Origin: an uncultured Acetatifactor sp.
GTDB lineage: Bacteria; Bacillota; Clostridia; Lachnospirales; Lachnospiraceae
Reading direction: 5' to 3'
DNA length: 30,339 nt
NCBI GenBank assembly: GCA_934394515.1
Contig: CAKRRU010000018.1
Span: 1 to 30,339 of the forward strand
This document shows positions 1 through 9,295 of the stretch, piece by piece (position 1 is the first letter of the stretch; each line of letters starts with the position of its first letter). Under the pieces are notes generated by a model. The model worked only from the letters and a program-made list of their open reading frames with translations. It did not search any database and was not told where the DNA came from. A program made the position numbers and the translations under genes.

Positions 1-392
1 TCAGAAGCGCATTCACCAAGGGACAGGGTAACGTAGGTACTCCCGGATGCGTATCCTTTATGTTCGATAAAAAGGGACAGATCATCGTGGACAAGGAAGA
101 GTGTGATATGGAAGCGGATGATCTGATGATGACTGCACTGGATGCGGGCGCAGAAGATTTCTCCGAGGAAGAGGACAGCTTCGAGATCCTTACAGATCCC
201 GACAATTTTGAAGAAGTACGCAAGGCTTTAGAGGATGCCGGTATCCCCATGATCAGTGCGGAAGTTACCATGATTCCTCAGAATTATGTTACCCTGACAG
301 ATGAGACCGCAATCAAGAATCTGCAGAGAACACTTGATCTTCTGGAAGATGATGATGACGTACAGGCAGTATACCATAACTGGGATGAATAA
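1..392 (+). CDS. YebC/PmpR-family regulator, C-terminal part (5' end outside window)
   Basis: The reading frame is open from base 3 with no start codon inside the family core, so the gene begins before the window. The first visible residues, with an FTKGQGNVGTPGCVSFMFDKKG-like stretch, match the middle of YebC proteins, where a similar segment ends in F-D/E-K-K-G. An acidic alpha/beta domain follows and the protein ends in the usual Y-H/D-N-W/F region (YHNWDE). YebC-type proteins are cytoplasmic and are described either as transcriptional regulators or, more recently, as factors that help ribosomes through difficult sequences. The sequence does not say which applies here. The next gene starts 24 bases downstream without a terminator, so co-transcription is plausible. 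Confidence 0.9.
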   Translation, partial: RSAFTKGQGNVGTPGCVSFMFDKKGQIIVDKEECDMEADDLMMTALDAGAEDFSEEEDSFEILTDPDNFEEVRKALEDAGIPMISAEVTMIPQNYVTLTDETAIKNLQRTLDLLEDDDDVQAVYHNWDE

Positions 393-416
393 ACTGAAAG
401 GGTAAGGGGTAACAGC

Positions 417-1361
417 ATGGAGAAACTTGCAATTGTAGTTCCTTGTTATAATGAAGAAGAGGTATTGAAGATTGCTTCCGAAGCACTGAGGGGTGTGCTG
501 GATGATCTGATCAAAAAAGGAAAAATTGCGGAAGACAGCTTTATCTTATTTGTAAATGACGGCAGTAAGGATCGTACCTGGGAGCTGATCGAAGAAGAAC
601 ATCAGGCACATCCCGTGCAGGTATGCGGCGTAAAGCTTGCGGGAAATGTAGGTCATCAGTTTGCACTGACCGCCGGACTGATCACCGCTATGGATCTGTC
701 CGATGTGACGGTATCGATTGACGCGGATCTGCAGGATGATGTGGCTGTCATCGAAGAGATGATCGATAAGTTCCATAACGGATGCGATATCGTATATGGT
801 GTCCGCAAGGAACGCAAGACGGATACGTTCTTTAAACGTACCACCGCACAGGGCTTCTATAAAGTCATGGAACTGATGGGTGTGAAAACTGTTTACAATC
901 ATGCGGATTTCCGTCTGATGTCAAAGCGTGCAGTGGAACAGTTCTCCAAATATCAGGAGACGAATCTGTTCTTAAGAGGTATGATGCCTCTGATCGGTTA
1001 CCAGACGGATTGTGTATACTATGACCGTAAGGAGCGTGTGGCGGGAGAGTCCAAGTATCCGCTGAAAAAAATGCTGGCACTGGCATTTAACGGAATCTCT
1101 TCTTTCAGTGTGAAACCGATCAGCATGATCCTGGGTGCCGGTATGATTATTGTATTACTGAGTGTACTGGCTGCCATTTATGCATTGATTTCTTATTGTA
1201 CCGGACATGTGGTACCGGGATGGACATCATTGATCCTGTCTATCTGGTTCCTGGGCGGTATTCAGTTGATGGCTATCGGACTGGTAGGACAGTATATCGG
1301 TAAGATTTATATTGAAGTAAAACATCGTCCCAGATATAACATTGAAAAGGTACTGAAATAA
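417..1361 (+). CDS. Family 2 glycosyltransferase, DPM1/GtrB-like, with two C-terminal membrane helices
   Basis: This 314-residue protein carries the GT2 hallmarks: VPCYNEEE at residues 8-15, VNDGSKD at 46-52 and the metal/nucleotide-sugar motif DADLQDD at 102-108. Two hydrophobic helices follow at about 233-257 and 272-293, with a short basic tail. This is the architecture of GtrB and related enzymes, which transfer a sugar from a nucleotide donor to a polyprenyl phosphate at the inner membrane face. Donor and acceptor cannot be read from the sequence. The gene overlaps the next membrane-protein gene by one base (TAATG), suggesting translational coupling. The two may form a unit in which one makes a lipid-linked sugar and the other uses it outside the membrane (inference). 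Confidence 0.92.
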   Translation: MEKLAIVVPCYNEEEVLKIASEALRGVLDDLIKKGKIAEDSFILFVNDGSKDRTWELIEEEHQAHPVQVCGVKLAGNVGHQFALTAGLITAMDLSDVTVSIDADLQDDVAVIEEMIDKFHNGCDIVYGVRKERKTDTFFKRTTAQGFYKVMELMGVKTVYNHADFRLMSKRAVEQFSKYQETNLFLRGMMPLIGYQTDCVYYDRKERVAGESKYPLKKMLALAFNGISSFSVKPISMILGAGMIIVLLSVLAAIYALISYCTGHVVPGWTSLILSIWFLGGIQLMAIGLVGQYIGKIYIEVKHRPRYNIEKVLK

Positions 1362-2875
1362 TGAATCTAAAAAAAGGTGTTTTAAGTGTTGTACTGTGGT
1401 TCTTTTATGCAATTATTGTGGGAACCGGAATGGTGGGAACGGCAATGTGCCTGATTCTGCCTTCCGGGGGATCCCGCTTGATCGGCCTTGTTATTGCAGG
1501 CGTGTGGCTTGCGGTGACAGGGCTGGCTGTTTTTCTGTTACATAGGTTGTTTGTCAAAAAACATAACCCTGAAACAGGCACTGTACGACAGGGAAAACTG
1601 ATTGCGGAAGGATTATTGGTAGTGATCCTGATCGCAGCGGGTATGGTACTTCGGGCGGGGGAGATCCTGGCTTATGACCCGGCTGCCGGGAGCGGGAATC
1701 TCTGGTTTGATACTGTGAAGATCACGGAAACAACGCAGATTCCGCAAGTGGTACATGCAGCGGTGTATTTTTATCTGCAGGTGCTGCACGGACTGTTGCT
1801 TTTTTTAGGCAATAAAATGTCCGCAGCTTTGATCATGCAGGCAACACTGCAGATTCTGACGGGGATTTTGCTGTACTTTGCGGTGAGAAAACTGACAGGC
1901 ATCATCGCAGCTGTAATTGCCACAGGATATTGGATGCTGTGCCCGGTTCTGGCGGATGTTGTGATCCTGGGACCGGAAGCTTTGTATGAACTGCTCTGGG
2001 TGATTGGTCTGTGTATATTGAGCGGAGTGCTGGGGCACTTTCAACAGAGGGCAGATGAACCCGGAGTATGTCCGGTGATTGGGTTCTTTTTCGGCGGTGC
2101 GGTCATTGGATTTCTGAGCTATCTGGATATTATGGGAGTGTTGTTATTACTGATTGCTTTTTCTTCGATCATATTGGAAACGAGAGAAACAATCTCCATT
2201 GGGCGCAGAATCGGTACCGGAATACTGGGAGCGCTGGGAGCTCTGCTGGGATTTTTCCTGTGTATAGCTCTGGATGCCGTAGGCAGCGGAAAATTGATGC
2301 AGAATGTCTTGATGGCATGGTGGAAGATTTATGTGCCGGAAAAATTTACTTTGCCGGCAGCCTATGGACAGGGCAGTGTTTTTGCAATTATTGCGGTTGC
2401 TGTTCTTGGTGTAGGTGTATTTAGCTACTGGTGCCAAAAAGGCGTGGAGAGACAGTCGGAATGGCTGGCGGTGACCGTTGCACTCGGCGCTATGATCTGC
2501 TATGGGATGACCGGTGAAGAAATGTCCGGAATGTCTTTATGGTATCTGCTTGTGGCAATTGTGGCGGGTGCCGGAGTACAGGCGGTTTTGCCGTATGAGA
2601 AACTTCAGCCGGAAGCAGTGATTGCAGGGGACGCAGAAGAGATCGAAAGCAGGCCGGAAAGACAGAACCTGAAAATACAGGATCTTGAGACAGAAAAACT
2701 TCCGGAGGAAGCAGCAGCGGATACTGATAATTCTGATAATAAAGAAATTCAGTATATAGAAAATCCATTGCCGATACCGAAGAAACATGTTCCCAAAGTA
2801 CTGGATTATAGATTAAACAGCGAGGAAGGAGATTTTGATTATCCGGTATCGGATGATGATGACTTCGACCATTAA
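1361..2875 (+). CDS. Multi-spanning membrane protein, possible GT-C-type glycosyltransferase partner, with acidic C-terminal tail
   Basis: This 504-residue protein has about ten hydrophobic segments between residues 7 and 410, then a long hydrophilic tail (412-504). No catalytic motif is certain. The segment after the third helix (LAYDPAAGSGNLWFD at 103-117) and the alternation of helices recall lipid-linked-sugar glycosyltransferases of the GT-C fold, and the one-base overlap with a DPM1-like gene fits that idea. This remains inference. The tail contains ENPLPIPKKHVPKVLDY (467-483) followed by an Asp-rich end (DYPVSDDDDFDH). It looks like a conserved cytoplasmic peptide rather than random low complexity. 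A terminator follows 30 bases after the stop, so this is the last gene of its operon. Confidence 0.75.
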   Translation: MNLKKGVLSVVLWFFYAIIVGTGMVGTAMCLILPSGGSRLIGLVIAGVWLAVTGLAVFLLHRLFVKKHNPETGTVRQGKLIAEGLLVVILIAAGMVLRAGEILAYDPAAGSGNLWFDTVKITETTQIPQVVHAAVYFYLQVLHGLLLFLGNKMSAALIMQATLQILTGILLYFAVRKLTGIIAAVIATGYWMLCPVLADVVILGPEALYELLWVIGLCILSGVLGHFQQRADEPGVCPVIGFFFGGAVIGFLSYLDIMGVLLLLIAFSSIILETRETISIGRRIGTGILGALGALLGFFLCIALDAVGSGKLMQNVLMAWWKIYVPEKFTLPAAYGQGSVFAIIAVAVLGVGVFSYWCQKGVERQSEWLAVTVALGAMICYGMTGEEMSGMSLWYLLVAIVAGAGVQAVLPYEKLQPEAVIAGDAEEIESRPERQNLKIQDLETEKLPEEAAADTDNSDNKEIQYIENPLPIPKKHVPKVLDYRLNSEEGDFDYPVSDDDDFDH

Positions 2876-2904
2876 ATATTAAAATACGGAAAACGGGATA
2901 TACT

Positions 2905-2945
2905 AAAGACGATACGCAGGTAAAAACAGCCGGTATTGTCTTTTT
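2905..2945 (+). terminator. Intrinsic terminator after the glycosyltransferase/membrane-protein pair
   Basis: AAAGACGATAC (2905-2915) pairs with GTATTGTCTTT (2933-2943), giving an 11-bp stem with a single G-U wobble. The loop is 17 bases and the 3' arm runs directly into five T residues. It lies 30 bases past the preceding stop codon. Confidence 0.8.
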
Positions 2946-3007
2946 ATTATTGTGAAATCGGGAAAACTGACAGTCTGTTGTCATGCAGAGTGGGAAAGGG
3001 CTGAATT

Positions 3008-3763
3008 ATGCAGAATCATAAAACAATCGACCAGACTCCAAAGGATACACAAAAGACAGAGGCAGAAGAGCACAGAGATGAAAGAATAGAAAAAACGGGA
3101 CAACTGACATTGCCGGAGAAAGCAGCCGGTAAGAAAATTCATTTACTGACGATCATCGGAGAAATCGAAGGACATGAAAATCTGTCCGGTAATTCCAAAA
3201 CCACAAAATATGAGCATATTTTACCTCAGCTTGCAGCAATCGAGGACAGTGAGGAGATCGGCGGGGTACTGGTGCTGTTAAACACTATGGGAGGTGACGT
3301 GGAAGCGGGACTTGCCATTGCGGAAATGCTGGCATCGTTAAGCAAGCCGACAGTATCCCTGGTGCTTGGCGGCAGTCATTCCATAGGTGTACCTATTGCG
3401 GTGAGCTGTAAGTATTCGTTTATTGTGCCTACCGGAACCATGGTGATCCATCCGGTGCGGATGAACGGAATGGTAATCGGCGTTCCGCAGACATTTGAAT
3501 ATTTCAAATTGATACAGGACAGAATTACGGGATTCGTCTGTAAAAATTGTAATATCAGCCGCAGCAGGCTGGAAGAACTGATGATGGAAACAGGTTTTTT
3601 GACGAAGGATGTCGGGAGTATTCTGGTAGGAGAAGAAGCTGTAAAACACGGTATTATTGATGAGGTGGGAGGAATTGACAGAGCAATCCGCAAACTCCGT
3701 GGGATGATGGAAGGGATGACAGAGGGTAACAGAAAAAGGGATGACAAGAAAGTAGAAAAATGA
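3008..3763 (+). CDS. tepA: TepA-like ClpP-fold serine protease
   Basis: This is a 251-residue cytoplasmic ClpP/crotonase-fold protein. After a hydrophilic, charged N-terminal extension (1-43) comes the protease domain: LLNTMGGDVEAG at 90-101 (oxyanion strand), GGSHSIG at 121-127 with S125 in the nucleophile position, and MVIHP with H148 as the expected catalytic His. D201 in TKDVG is a candidate third residue. The end, GEEAVKHGIIDEVGGIDRAI, is typical of ClpP-class proteins. In Bacillus subtilis TepA, named translocation-enhancing protein, lies near spoIIIE, and here the next gene is the FtsK/SpoIIIE translocase, which supports the assignment. A GGGAAAGGG ribosome site precedes the ATG. Its substrate is not established. 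Confidence 0.85.
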   Translation: MQNHKTIDQTPKDTQKTEAEEHRDERIEKTGQLTLPEKAAGKKIHLLTIIGEIEGHENLSGNSKTTKYEHILPQLAAIEDSEEIGGVLVLLNTMGGDVEAGLAIAEMLASLSKPTVSLVLGGSHSIGVPIAVSCKYSFIVPTGTMVIHPVRMNGMVIGVPQTFEYFKLIQDRITGFVCKNCNISRSRLEELMMETGFLTKDVGSILVGEEAVKHGIIDEVGGIDRAIRKLRGMMEGMTEGNRKRDDKKVEK

Positions 3764-3889
3764 TATACTTCTAAGTATTGATTATCATTAGGTATCTGTT
3801 CGAAACCACAATATGAAAAATACGGTTTGCAGGATAGAGAAACCAAAGTGTTATATCAGTAGTATGAAAGAAGTTAGAGGTATGATGAC

Positions 3890-6712
3890 ATGGCATCTTC
3901 ATCAGGCAAAAGAACATCATCTTCCAATAGGACAAGAAAAAGTACAAAGAGCAGCCGCGGCAGACAGACACAGAGAACGGCTCAGGACAGTGAACTTTTC
4001 CATGAGATCGGACTGATCGTACTGTTTGTTGCAATGGTGATTTTATTTTGTTGTAATTTTGGTATCATCGGCCCGGTTGGCAATGCAATCAGCGGGGTAT
4101 TATTTGGTATTTTCGGATTTACTGCCTATATGGCACCGGTTGTGTTATTTCTGGCTGTAGCCTTCTGGTTTGCCAATGAAGGGAATCCGACGGCAGTGAG
4201 GAAAATGATCGCAGGTGCGGTGCTGTTTCTTATGATCGGAGTCGTATGTGATCTGATCGCAGGTACGGCAGGTGCAATGGAACAGTATGATATTAAGCTG
4301 CTCTATACAAGCTGCAGTACCGGAAAATGCGGCGGCGGCATTTTAGCCGGAAGCCTGAATTATATGCTTTTGCATTATCTGGAAACGGTAGGAACGGTTC
4401 TGGTGGTTTTACTGTGTTCTGTCATCAGTCTGATTCTTTTGACGGAAAAATCATTCCTGGGCAGTATGCGAAACGGCGGAGAACGTATCCGCGAATATTC
4501 CAGGGAGGATGCGGTAAGACGCCGTGAAAATGCGAAAATCCGCAGACAGGAACAGGAAGAACGTAACTCTCAGAGGGAAGAGGCCCGTCGGATCCGGGAA
4601 GAAGAGCGGCGTATCCGTGAGGAAGAGCGCAGACTTCGTGCGGAAGAAAAGGAAAATGAACAGATACTGAACGTTGTTCCGAGAAGAGAGAAAAAAGTTA
4701 CCGGTGTCATGATGGATACCTCATTGAAAAAGCAGGATATCCGGAATAACGGCCGAAGGGAAGATATTCATGAAATCGTTTATGATGAAGAGGAACAGCA
4801 GGTACCTGTTGTAGAAGAGACAAAGGTGACTTCCGACGACTTTGATAATATCAGGGTGACGGGAATGCATCAGGTGACAATGCAGGAAGCAGTGCAGGAT
4901 ACTTCCTATAAAGATATTCCTGTGGAGGAAGTGAATAGTGCCGCAACCTTTAAGAAACCCTTCGAGCGCAGGGAGTCCTGGCAGGAAGAAGCAGCTCTTC
5001 TGACACCGCAGGCCGAAGCAATCAGAATTCATAAAGAGGATATTCCGGAACCTCCCGTGACCACAGCATATGAGCAGCCGGCAGCGATCAGCGGGAATGA
5101 GCAGATATCCGCCGATCAGGCTGCGCATATTGAGAGCCGTGTCAGACCGAAGATCACACCTCCGGAACCGCCCAAGGGGAATTCCCTTGAGGAAGATAAG
5201 ATACATAAGGATATTGCCAGAGCGGCAAAACAGCCTCCTGCAGAATATCATATTCCTCCGCTCAGTCTTCTCCAAAAAGGAAAGGCTGCTGCCGGAGATT
5301 CTTCCAGAGAATTAAAAGAGACAGCCATGCGTCTGCAGCAGACACTGAATACCTTCGGAGTAAAGGTGACGATCACCGATATCAGCCAGGGACCCAGTGT
5401 TACCCGGTATGAATTGCAGCCGGAGCAGGGTGTGAAAGTATCTAAGATCGTAGGCCTGGCAGATGATATCAAACTGAACCTGGCCGCAACGGATATTCGT
5501 ATCGAAGCACCGATTCCCGGAAAGGCAGCGATCGGTATCGAAGTACCGAACAAAGAGAATATGACAGTGGCGTTACGGGATCTGCTGGAGAGCAAAGAGT
5601 TTCAGGAGTTCCCTTCGAATATTGCATTTGCGGTCGGAAAAGATATCGCCGGTAAAACCGTTGTGGCGGATATTGCGAAAATGCCCCATATGCTGATCGC
5701 CGGTGCGACCGGTTCCGGTAAATCCGTGTGCATCAATACCCTGATCATGAGTATTTTATATAAAGCGCATCCGGATGATGTCAAGCTGATCATGGTCGAT
5801 CCCAAGGTAGTGGAACTGAGCGTGTATAACGGAATCCCTCATCTGCTGATCCCGGTTGTGACAGATCCTAAAAAAGCGTCTGCCGCTCTTCACTGGGGCG
5901 TCAGTGAGATGGAAGACCGTTACCGGAAGTTTGCGGATTATAATGTCCGTGATCTGAAGGGATATAATAAAAAAATTGAGACAATATCTGTACCGGAGGG
6001 TGAGACACCTCCGAAGAAGATGCCGCAGATCGTCATTATCGTGGATGAACTCGCGGATCTGATGATGGTATGTCCCGGTGAAGTGGAAGAATCCATCTGC
6101 CGACTGGCACAGCTGGCCAGAGCAGCAGGCATTCATCTGATCATTGCAACGCAGCGCCCCAGTGTGGATGTCATTACAGGTCTGATCAAAGCCAATATGC
6201 CCAGCCGTGTGGCGTTTTCTGTGTCCAGCGGTGTCGATTCCCGTACGATTCTGGATATGAACGGTGCGGAAAAACTTTTGGGAAAAGGCGATATGCTCTT
6301 TTATCCCCAGGGCTATTCCAAACCGGCACGTGTACAGGGCGCCTTTGTATCCGATAAGGAAGTATCGGACGTTGTGGATTTCCTGAAAAATCAGACGTTA
6401 GGCAATACCTATGCGGAAGACATTGAAGAGAAGATCAAAAATATCGGTACATCGGGAGAAAGTTCCGGAAGCGGATCCGGTGGTGGAAATGACAGAGACG
6501 AATATTTTGAAGAGGCGGCACGCTTTATTATTGATAAGGACAAGGCATCCATCGGTATGTTACAGCGTGTATTGAAGATCGGATTCAACCGGGCAGCCAG
6601 AATCATGGATCAACTGTGTGAATATGGTGTGGTCGGAGAGGAAGAGGGCACAAAGCCCCGAAAAGTACTTATGAGTATGGAACAGTTTGAACAGTTGTTA
6701 GAGGAAATCTGA
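3890..6712 (+). CDS. ftsK: DNA translocase FtsK/SpoIIIE family
   Basis: This 940-residue motor pumps double-stranded DNA through the division or sporulation septum. After a Ser/Arg-rich N-terminus come four hydrophobic segments between about 40 and 187, with a small extracytoplasmic loop containing C142 and C147. A long charged linker follows, including an Arg/Glu heptad-like run at about 230-256. The alpha/beta motor has Walker A GATGSGKS (605-612) and Walker [13 protein letters not shown] (714-725). A Gly/Ser linker (853-866) leads to a winged-helix gamma domain (about 868-940) of the type that reads polar DNA signals. The start is preceded by AGAGG. Whether it serves vegetative division, sporulation or both cannot be decided; the single copy seen here and its TepA neighbour resemble the spoIIIE locus. 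Confidence 0.96.
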   Translation: MASSSGKRTSSSNRTRKSTKSSRGRQTQRTAQDSELFHEIGLIVLFVAMVILFCCNFGIIGPVGNAISGVLFGIFGFTAYMAPVVLFLAVAFWFANEGNPTAVRKMIAGAVLFLMIGVVCDLIAGTAGAMEQYDIKLLYTSCSTGKCGGGILAGSLNYMLLHYLETVGTVLVVLLCSVISLILLTEKSFLGSMRNGGERIREYSREDAVRRRENAKIRRQEQEERNSQREEARRIREEERRIREEERRLRAEEKENEQILNVVPRREKKVTGVMMDTSLKKQDIRNNGRREDIHEIVYDEEEQQVPVVEETKVTSDDFDNIRVTGMHQVTMQEAVQDTSYKDIPVEEVNSAATFKKPFERRESWQEEAALLTPQAEAIRIHKEDIPEPPVTTAYEQPAAISGNEQISADQAAHIESRVRPKITPPEPPKGNSLEEDKIHKDIARAAKQPPAEYHIPPLSLLQKGKAAAGDSSRELKETAMRLQQTLNTFGVKVTITDISQGPSVTRYELQPEQGVKVSKIVGLADDIKLNLAATDIRIEAPIPGKAAIGIEVPNKENMTVALRDLLESKEFQEFPSNIAFAVGKDIAGKTVVADIAKMPHMLIAGATGSGKSVCINTLIMSILYKAHPDDVKLIMVDPKVVELSVYNGIPHLLIPVVTDPKKASAALHWGVSEMEDRYRKFADYNVRDLKGYNKKIETISVPEGETPPKKMPQIVIIVDELADLMMVCPGEVEESICRLAQLARAAGIHLIIATQRPSVDVITGLIKANMPSRVAFSVSSGVDSRTILDMNGAEKLLGKGDMLFYPQGYSKPARVQGAFVSDKEVSDVVDFLKNQTLGNTYAEDIEEKIKNIGTSGESSGSGSGGGNDRDEYFEEAARFIIDKDKASIGMLQRVLKIGFNRAARIMDQLCEYGVVGEEEGTKPRKVLMSMEQFEQLLEEI

Positions 6713-6746
6713 TGTTTTAACTGTCTGAATAAACGGAGGAAAATAC

Positions 6747-8417
6747 ATGAAAACAGATATTGAAATCGCACAGGAAGCAATAATGGAGCCTATTACGGAA
6801 GTAGCGGCAAGAATCGGAATGGAAGCGGATGATCTCGAACTGTACGGAAAGTATAAGGCAAAGCTTTCCGAAGCGTTTTTAGGAAAAATCGCGGATCGTC
6901 CCAACGGAAAGCTGATTCTGGTAACGGCTATCAATCCCACTCCCGCGGGAGAAGGCAAGACCACGACAACAGTGGGCTTGGGCGAAGCTTTCGGAAAAAT
7001 GGGGAAAAAGGCAGTCATTGCCTTAAGAGAGCCCTCCCTGGGTCCTTGTTTCGGCATTAAGGGTGGTGCAGCCGGCGGCGGTTATGCCCAGGTGGTGCCG
7101 ATGGAGGAACTGAACCTGCATTTTACCGGTGATTTTCATGCGATTACCTCTGCAAATAATCTGTTGGCAGCATTGTTGGATAATCATATCCAGCAGGGAA
7201 ACGAACTGGGAATCGATACCAGACAGATCGTATGGAAACGTTGTGAAGATATGAATGACCGTGTGCTGCGTAACATCGTAGTAGGTCTCGGTAACAAGAC
7301 GGACGGATTTGTAAGAGAGGATCATTTTGTGATCACGGTTGCCAGTGAGATCATGGCAATTCTGTGTCTGGCAGATGACATGAAGGACTTGAAAGATCGC
7401 CTGTCCAAGATCGTTGTAGCTTATAATTACCAGGGAGAGCCGGTGACGGCAGGACAGCTGAAAGCAGTCGGTGCTATGGCAGCCCTGTTAAAAGATGCGA
7501 TCAAGCCGAACCTGATCCAGACACTGGAGCATACTCCGGCATTGGTACACGGAGGTCCTTTTGCCAATATCGCGCATGGATGCAATTCCGTGAGAGCGAC
7601 CAAGGCGGCTCTGAAAATGGCTGATTATTGTATTACAGAGGCCGGATTCGGTGCAGACCTGGGTGCTGAAAAGTTCTTTGATATCAAGTGCCGCAAGGCA
7701 GGACTGACGCCCGATGCCGTGGTGCTTGTAGCAACGATCCGTGCACTGAAATATAACGGCGGTGTGGCAAAAGCAGACCTGGGTGCCGAAAATCTGGATG
7801 CCCTGAGAAAAGGTATTGTGAATCTGGAAAAACATATTGAAAATCTGCAGAAATACGGTGTGCCCGTAGTGGTTACCCTGAATTCCTTTATTACGGACAG
7901 TGCCGCAGAGACTGCTTTTGTAAGGGAATTCTGTGAATCAAGAGGCTGTGAGTTTGCGCTCTCCGAAGTGTGGGAGAAGGGCGGCGAAGGCGGTATTGCT
8001 TTAGCCGAAAAAGTATTAAAGGCAATGGAAGAAAAGGAAAATAACTTCCATGTTCTTTATGAAGATGATCTTTCCCTGAAGGAAAAGATTACGAAGATCG
8101 CGCAGGAGATCTACGGAGCGGACAGTGTCAACTTTGCCCCTGCGGCTGTAAAACAGTTAAAGAGACTGACAGAACTAGGATTTGGAAGTCTCCCCGTGTG
8201 CATGGCGAAGAATCAGTACTCTCTGTCGGATGATCCTACATTACTCGGCAGACCTTCCGGGTTTGAATTAAATGTCAGGGAAGTGTATGTTTCCGCCGGA
8301 GCCGGATTTGTTGTAGTTCTTACCGGTGCGGTCATGACCATGCCCGGACTGCCTAAGGCACCTGCTGCCTATAATATTGATGTAGACGATACAGGAAGAA
8401 TCGTTGGACTGTTCTGA
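6747..8417 (+). CDS. fhs: Formate--tetrahydrofolate ligase
   Basis: This 556-residue enzyme makes 10-formyl-THF from formate, THF and ATP in the cytoplasm. The ATP-binding P-loop [11 protein letters not shown] lies at 64-74. Family signatures [22 protein letters not shown] and [15 protein letters not shown] near the C-terminus are intact, and the length is normal. A good AGGAGG-like site (GGAGGAAAATAC-ATG) sets the start. It lies 34 bases after ftsK with no terminator seen between, and 18 bases before folD, so fhs and folD are almost certainly co-transcribed. Together they interconvert formate and methylene-THF, feeding purine, thymidylate and serine/glycine metabolism. In acetogens this would be part of the methyl branch, but these two genes alone do not prove acetogenesis. 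Confidence 0.98.
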   Translation: MKTDIEIAQEAIMEPITEVAARIGMEADDLELYGKYKAKLSEAFLGKIADRPNGKLILVTAINPTPAGEGKTTTTVGLGEAFGKMGKKAVIALREPSLGPCFGIKGGAAGGGYAQVVPMEELNLHFTGDFHAITSANNLLAALLDNHIQQGNELGIDTRQIVWKRCEDMNDRVLRNIVVGLGNKTDGFVREDHFVITVASEIMAILCLADDMKDLKDRLSKIVVAYNYQGEPVTAGQLKAVGAMAALLKDAIKPNLIQTLEHTPALVHGGPFANIAHGCNSVRATKAALKMADYCITEAGFGADLGAEKFFDIKCRKAGLTPDAVVLVATIRALKYNGGVAKADLGAENLDALRKGIVNLEKHIENLQKYGVPVVVTLNSFITDSAAETAFVREFCESRGCEFALSEVWEKGGEGGIALAEKVLKAMEEKENNFHVLYEDDLSLKEKITKIAQEIYGADSVNFAPAAVKQLKRLTELGFGSLPVCMAKNQYSLSDDPTLLGRPSGFELNVREVYVSAGAGFVVVLTGAVMTMPGLPKAPAAYNIDVDDTGRIVGLF

Positions 8418-8435
8418 TAAGGAGGAAAGTGTCCT

Positions 8436-9290
8436 ATGGCACAGTTAATAGACGGAAAGGCAATTTCCGCACAGATTAAAGATGAAGTCAGGGAAAAAGT
8501 CGCGAAACTGAAAGAGCAGGGGTGTGAGGTAACACTTGCTGTAATCCAGGTGGGTGCAGATCCTGCTTCCAGCGTATATGTGCGCAATAAAAAGAAGGCC
8601 TGTGAATATGTCGGGATTCGTTCGCTTGCCTATGAACTTCCGGAAGAAACAACGGAGAGAGAATTATTGGAGCTGATCGGTGAATTAAACAACAGACCGG
8701 ATGTAAACGGTATCCTGGTACAGTTACCGCTGCCTGCACATATTGATGAAGAAAAGGTGCTGGACGAGATCTCGCCTTTAAAGGATGTGGATGGGTTCCA
8801 TCCGCAGAATGTGGGAGCCTTATGCATCGGCAAGCCCGGTTTCGTCTCCTGTACGCCGGCGGGAGTAATACAGCTTCTCAAGAGATCCGGAATAGAGATC
8901 GCAGGGAAGGAATGTGTGGTCGTAGGCAGAAGTAATATTGTCGGCAAACCGATGGCATTACTGCTGCTTCGTGAAAACGGCACGGTTACCGTAGCCCACA
9001 GTCGCACAAAGGATCTGAAGGAAGTAATAAAAAGGGCTGATATTCTGGTAGTTGCCGTAGGCAGACCGAAGATGATCACTGCTGAATATGTAAAAGAAGG
9101 TGCCGTTGTAATTGACGTCGGAATTCATCGCAATGAGCAGAATAAGCTGTGCGGCGATGTGGATTTTGATAGTGTAGAGCCTGTATGCAATGCTATCACC
9201 CCTGTTCCCGGCGGCGTAGGTCCCATGACCATAGCAATGCTTATGAATAACTGTCTGGAATCTGTTTCGTTACAGGCAGCAAGAGGATAA
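8436..9290 (+). CDS. folD: Bifunctional methylene-THF dehydrogenase / methenyl-THF cyclohydrolase
   Basis: This 284-residue protein interconverts 5,10-methylene-THF, methenyl-THF and 10-formyl-THF using NAD(P). The catalytic Y-x3-K pair is at Y48 and K52 (YVRNKKKACEYVG). The NGILVQLPLP signature is at 91-100, the nucleotide-binding VVVGRSNIVGKP at 161-172, and the C-terminal PGGVGPMTI motif is present. The ribosome site AAGGAGG precedes the ATG. It directly follows fhs, which makes its 10-formyl-THF partner metabolite. The following zinc-ribbon gene begins only five bases after the stop, with its ribosome site inside folD. Confidence 0.97.
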   Translation: MAQLIDGKAISAQIKDEVREKVAKLKEQGCEVTLAVIQVGADPASSVYVRNKKKACEYVGIRSLAYELPEETTERELLELIGELNNRPDVNGILVQLPLPAHIDEEKVLDEISPLKDVDGFHPQNVGALCIGKPGFVSCTPAGVIQLLKRSGIEIAGKECVVVGRSNIVGKPMALLLLRENGTVTVAHSRTKDLKEVIKRADILVVAVGRPKMITAEYVKEGAVVIDVGIHRNEQNKLCGDVDFDSVEPVCNAITPVPGGVGPMTIAMLMNNCLESVSLQAARG

Positions 9291-9295
9291 TCCGT

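Noticed and set aside
2490..2984. Minus-strand open frames, here and under most genes
   Set aside because: They lie opposite well-supported + strand genes, have low-complexity or unnatural composition and no ribosome site; treated as shadows.
3827..3857. Possible promoter before ftsK (TTGCAG and TTATAT, 18-base spacer)
   Set aside because: The -10 match is weak and alternative alignments are equally good; too uncertain to list.
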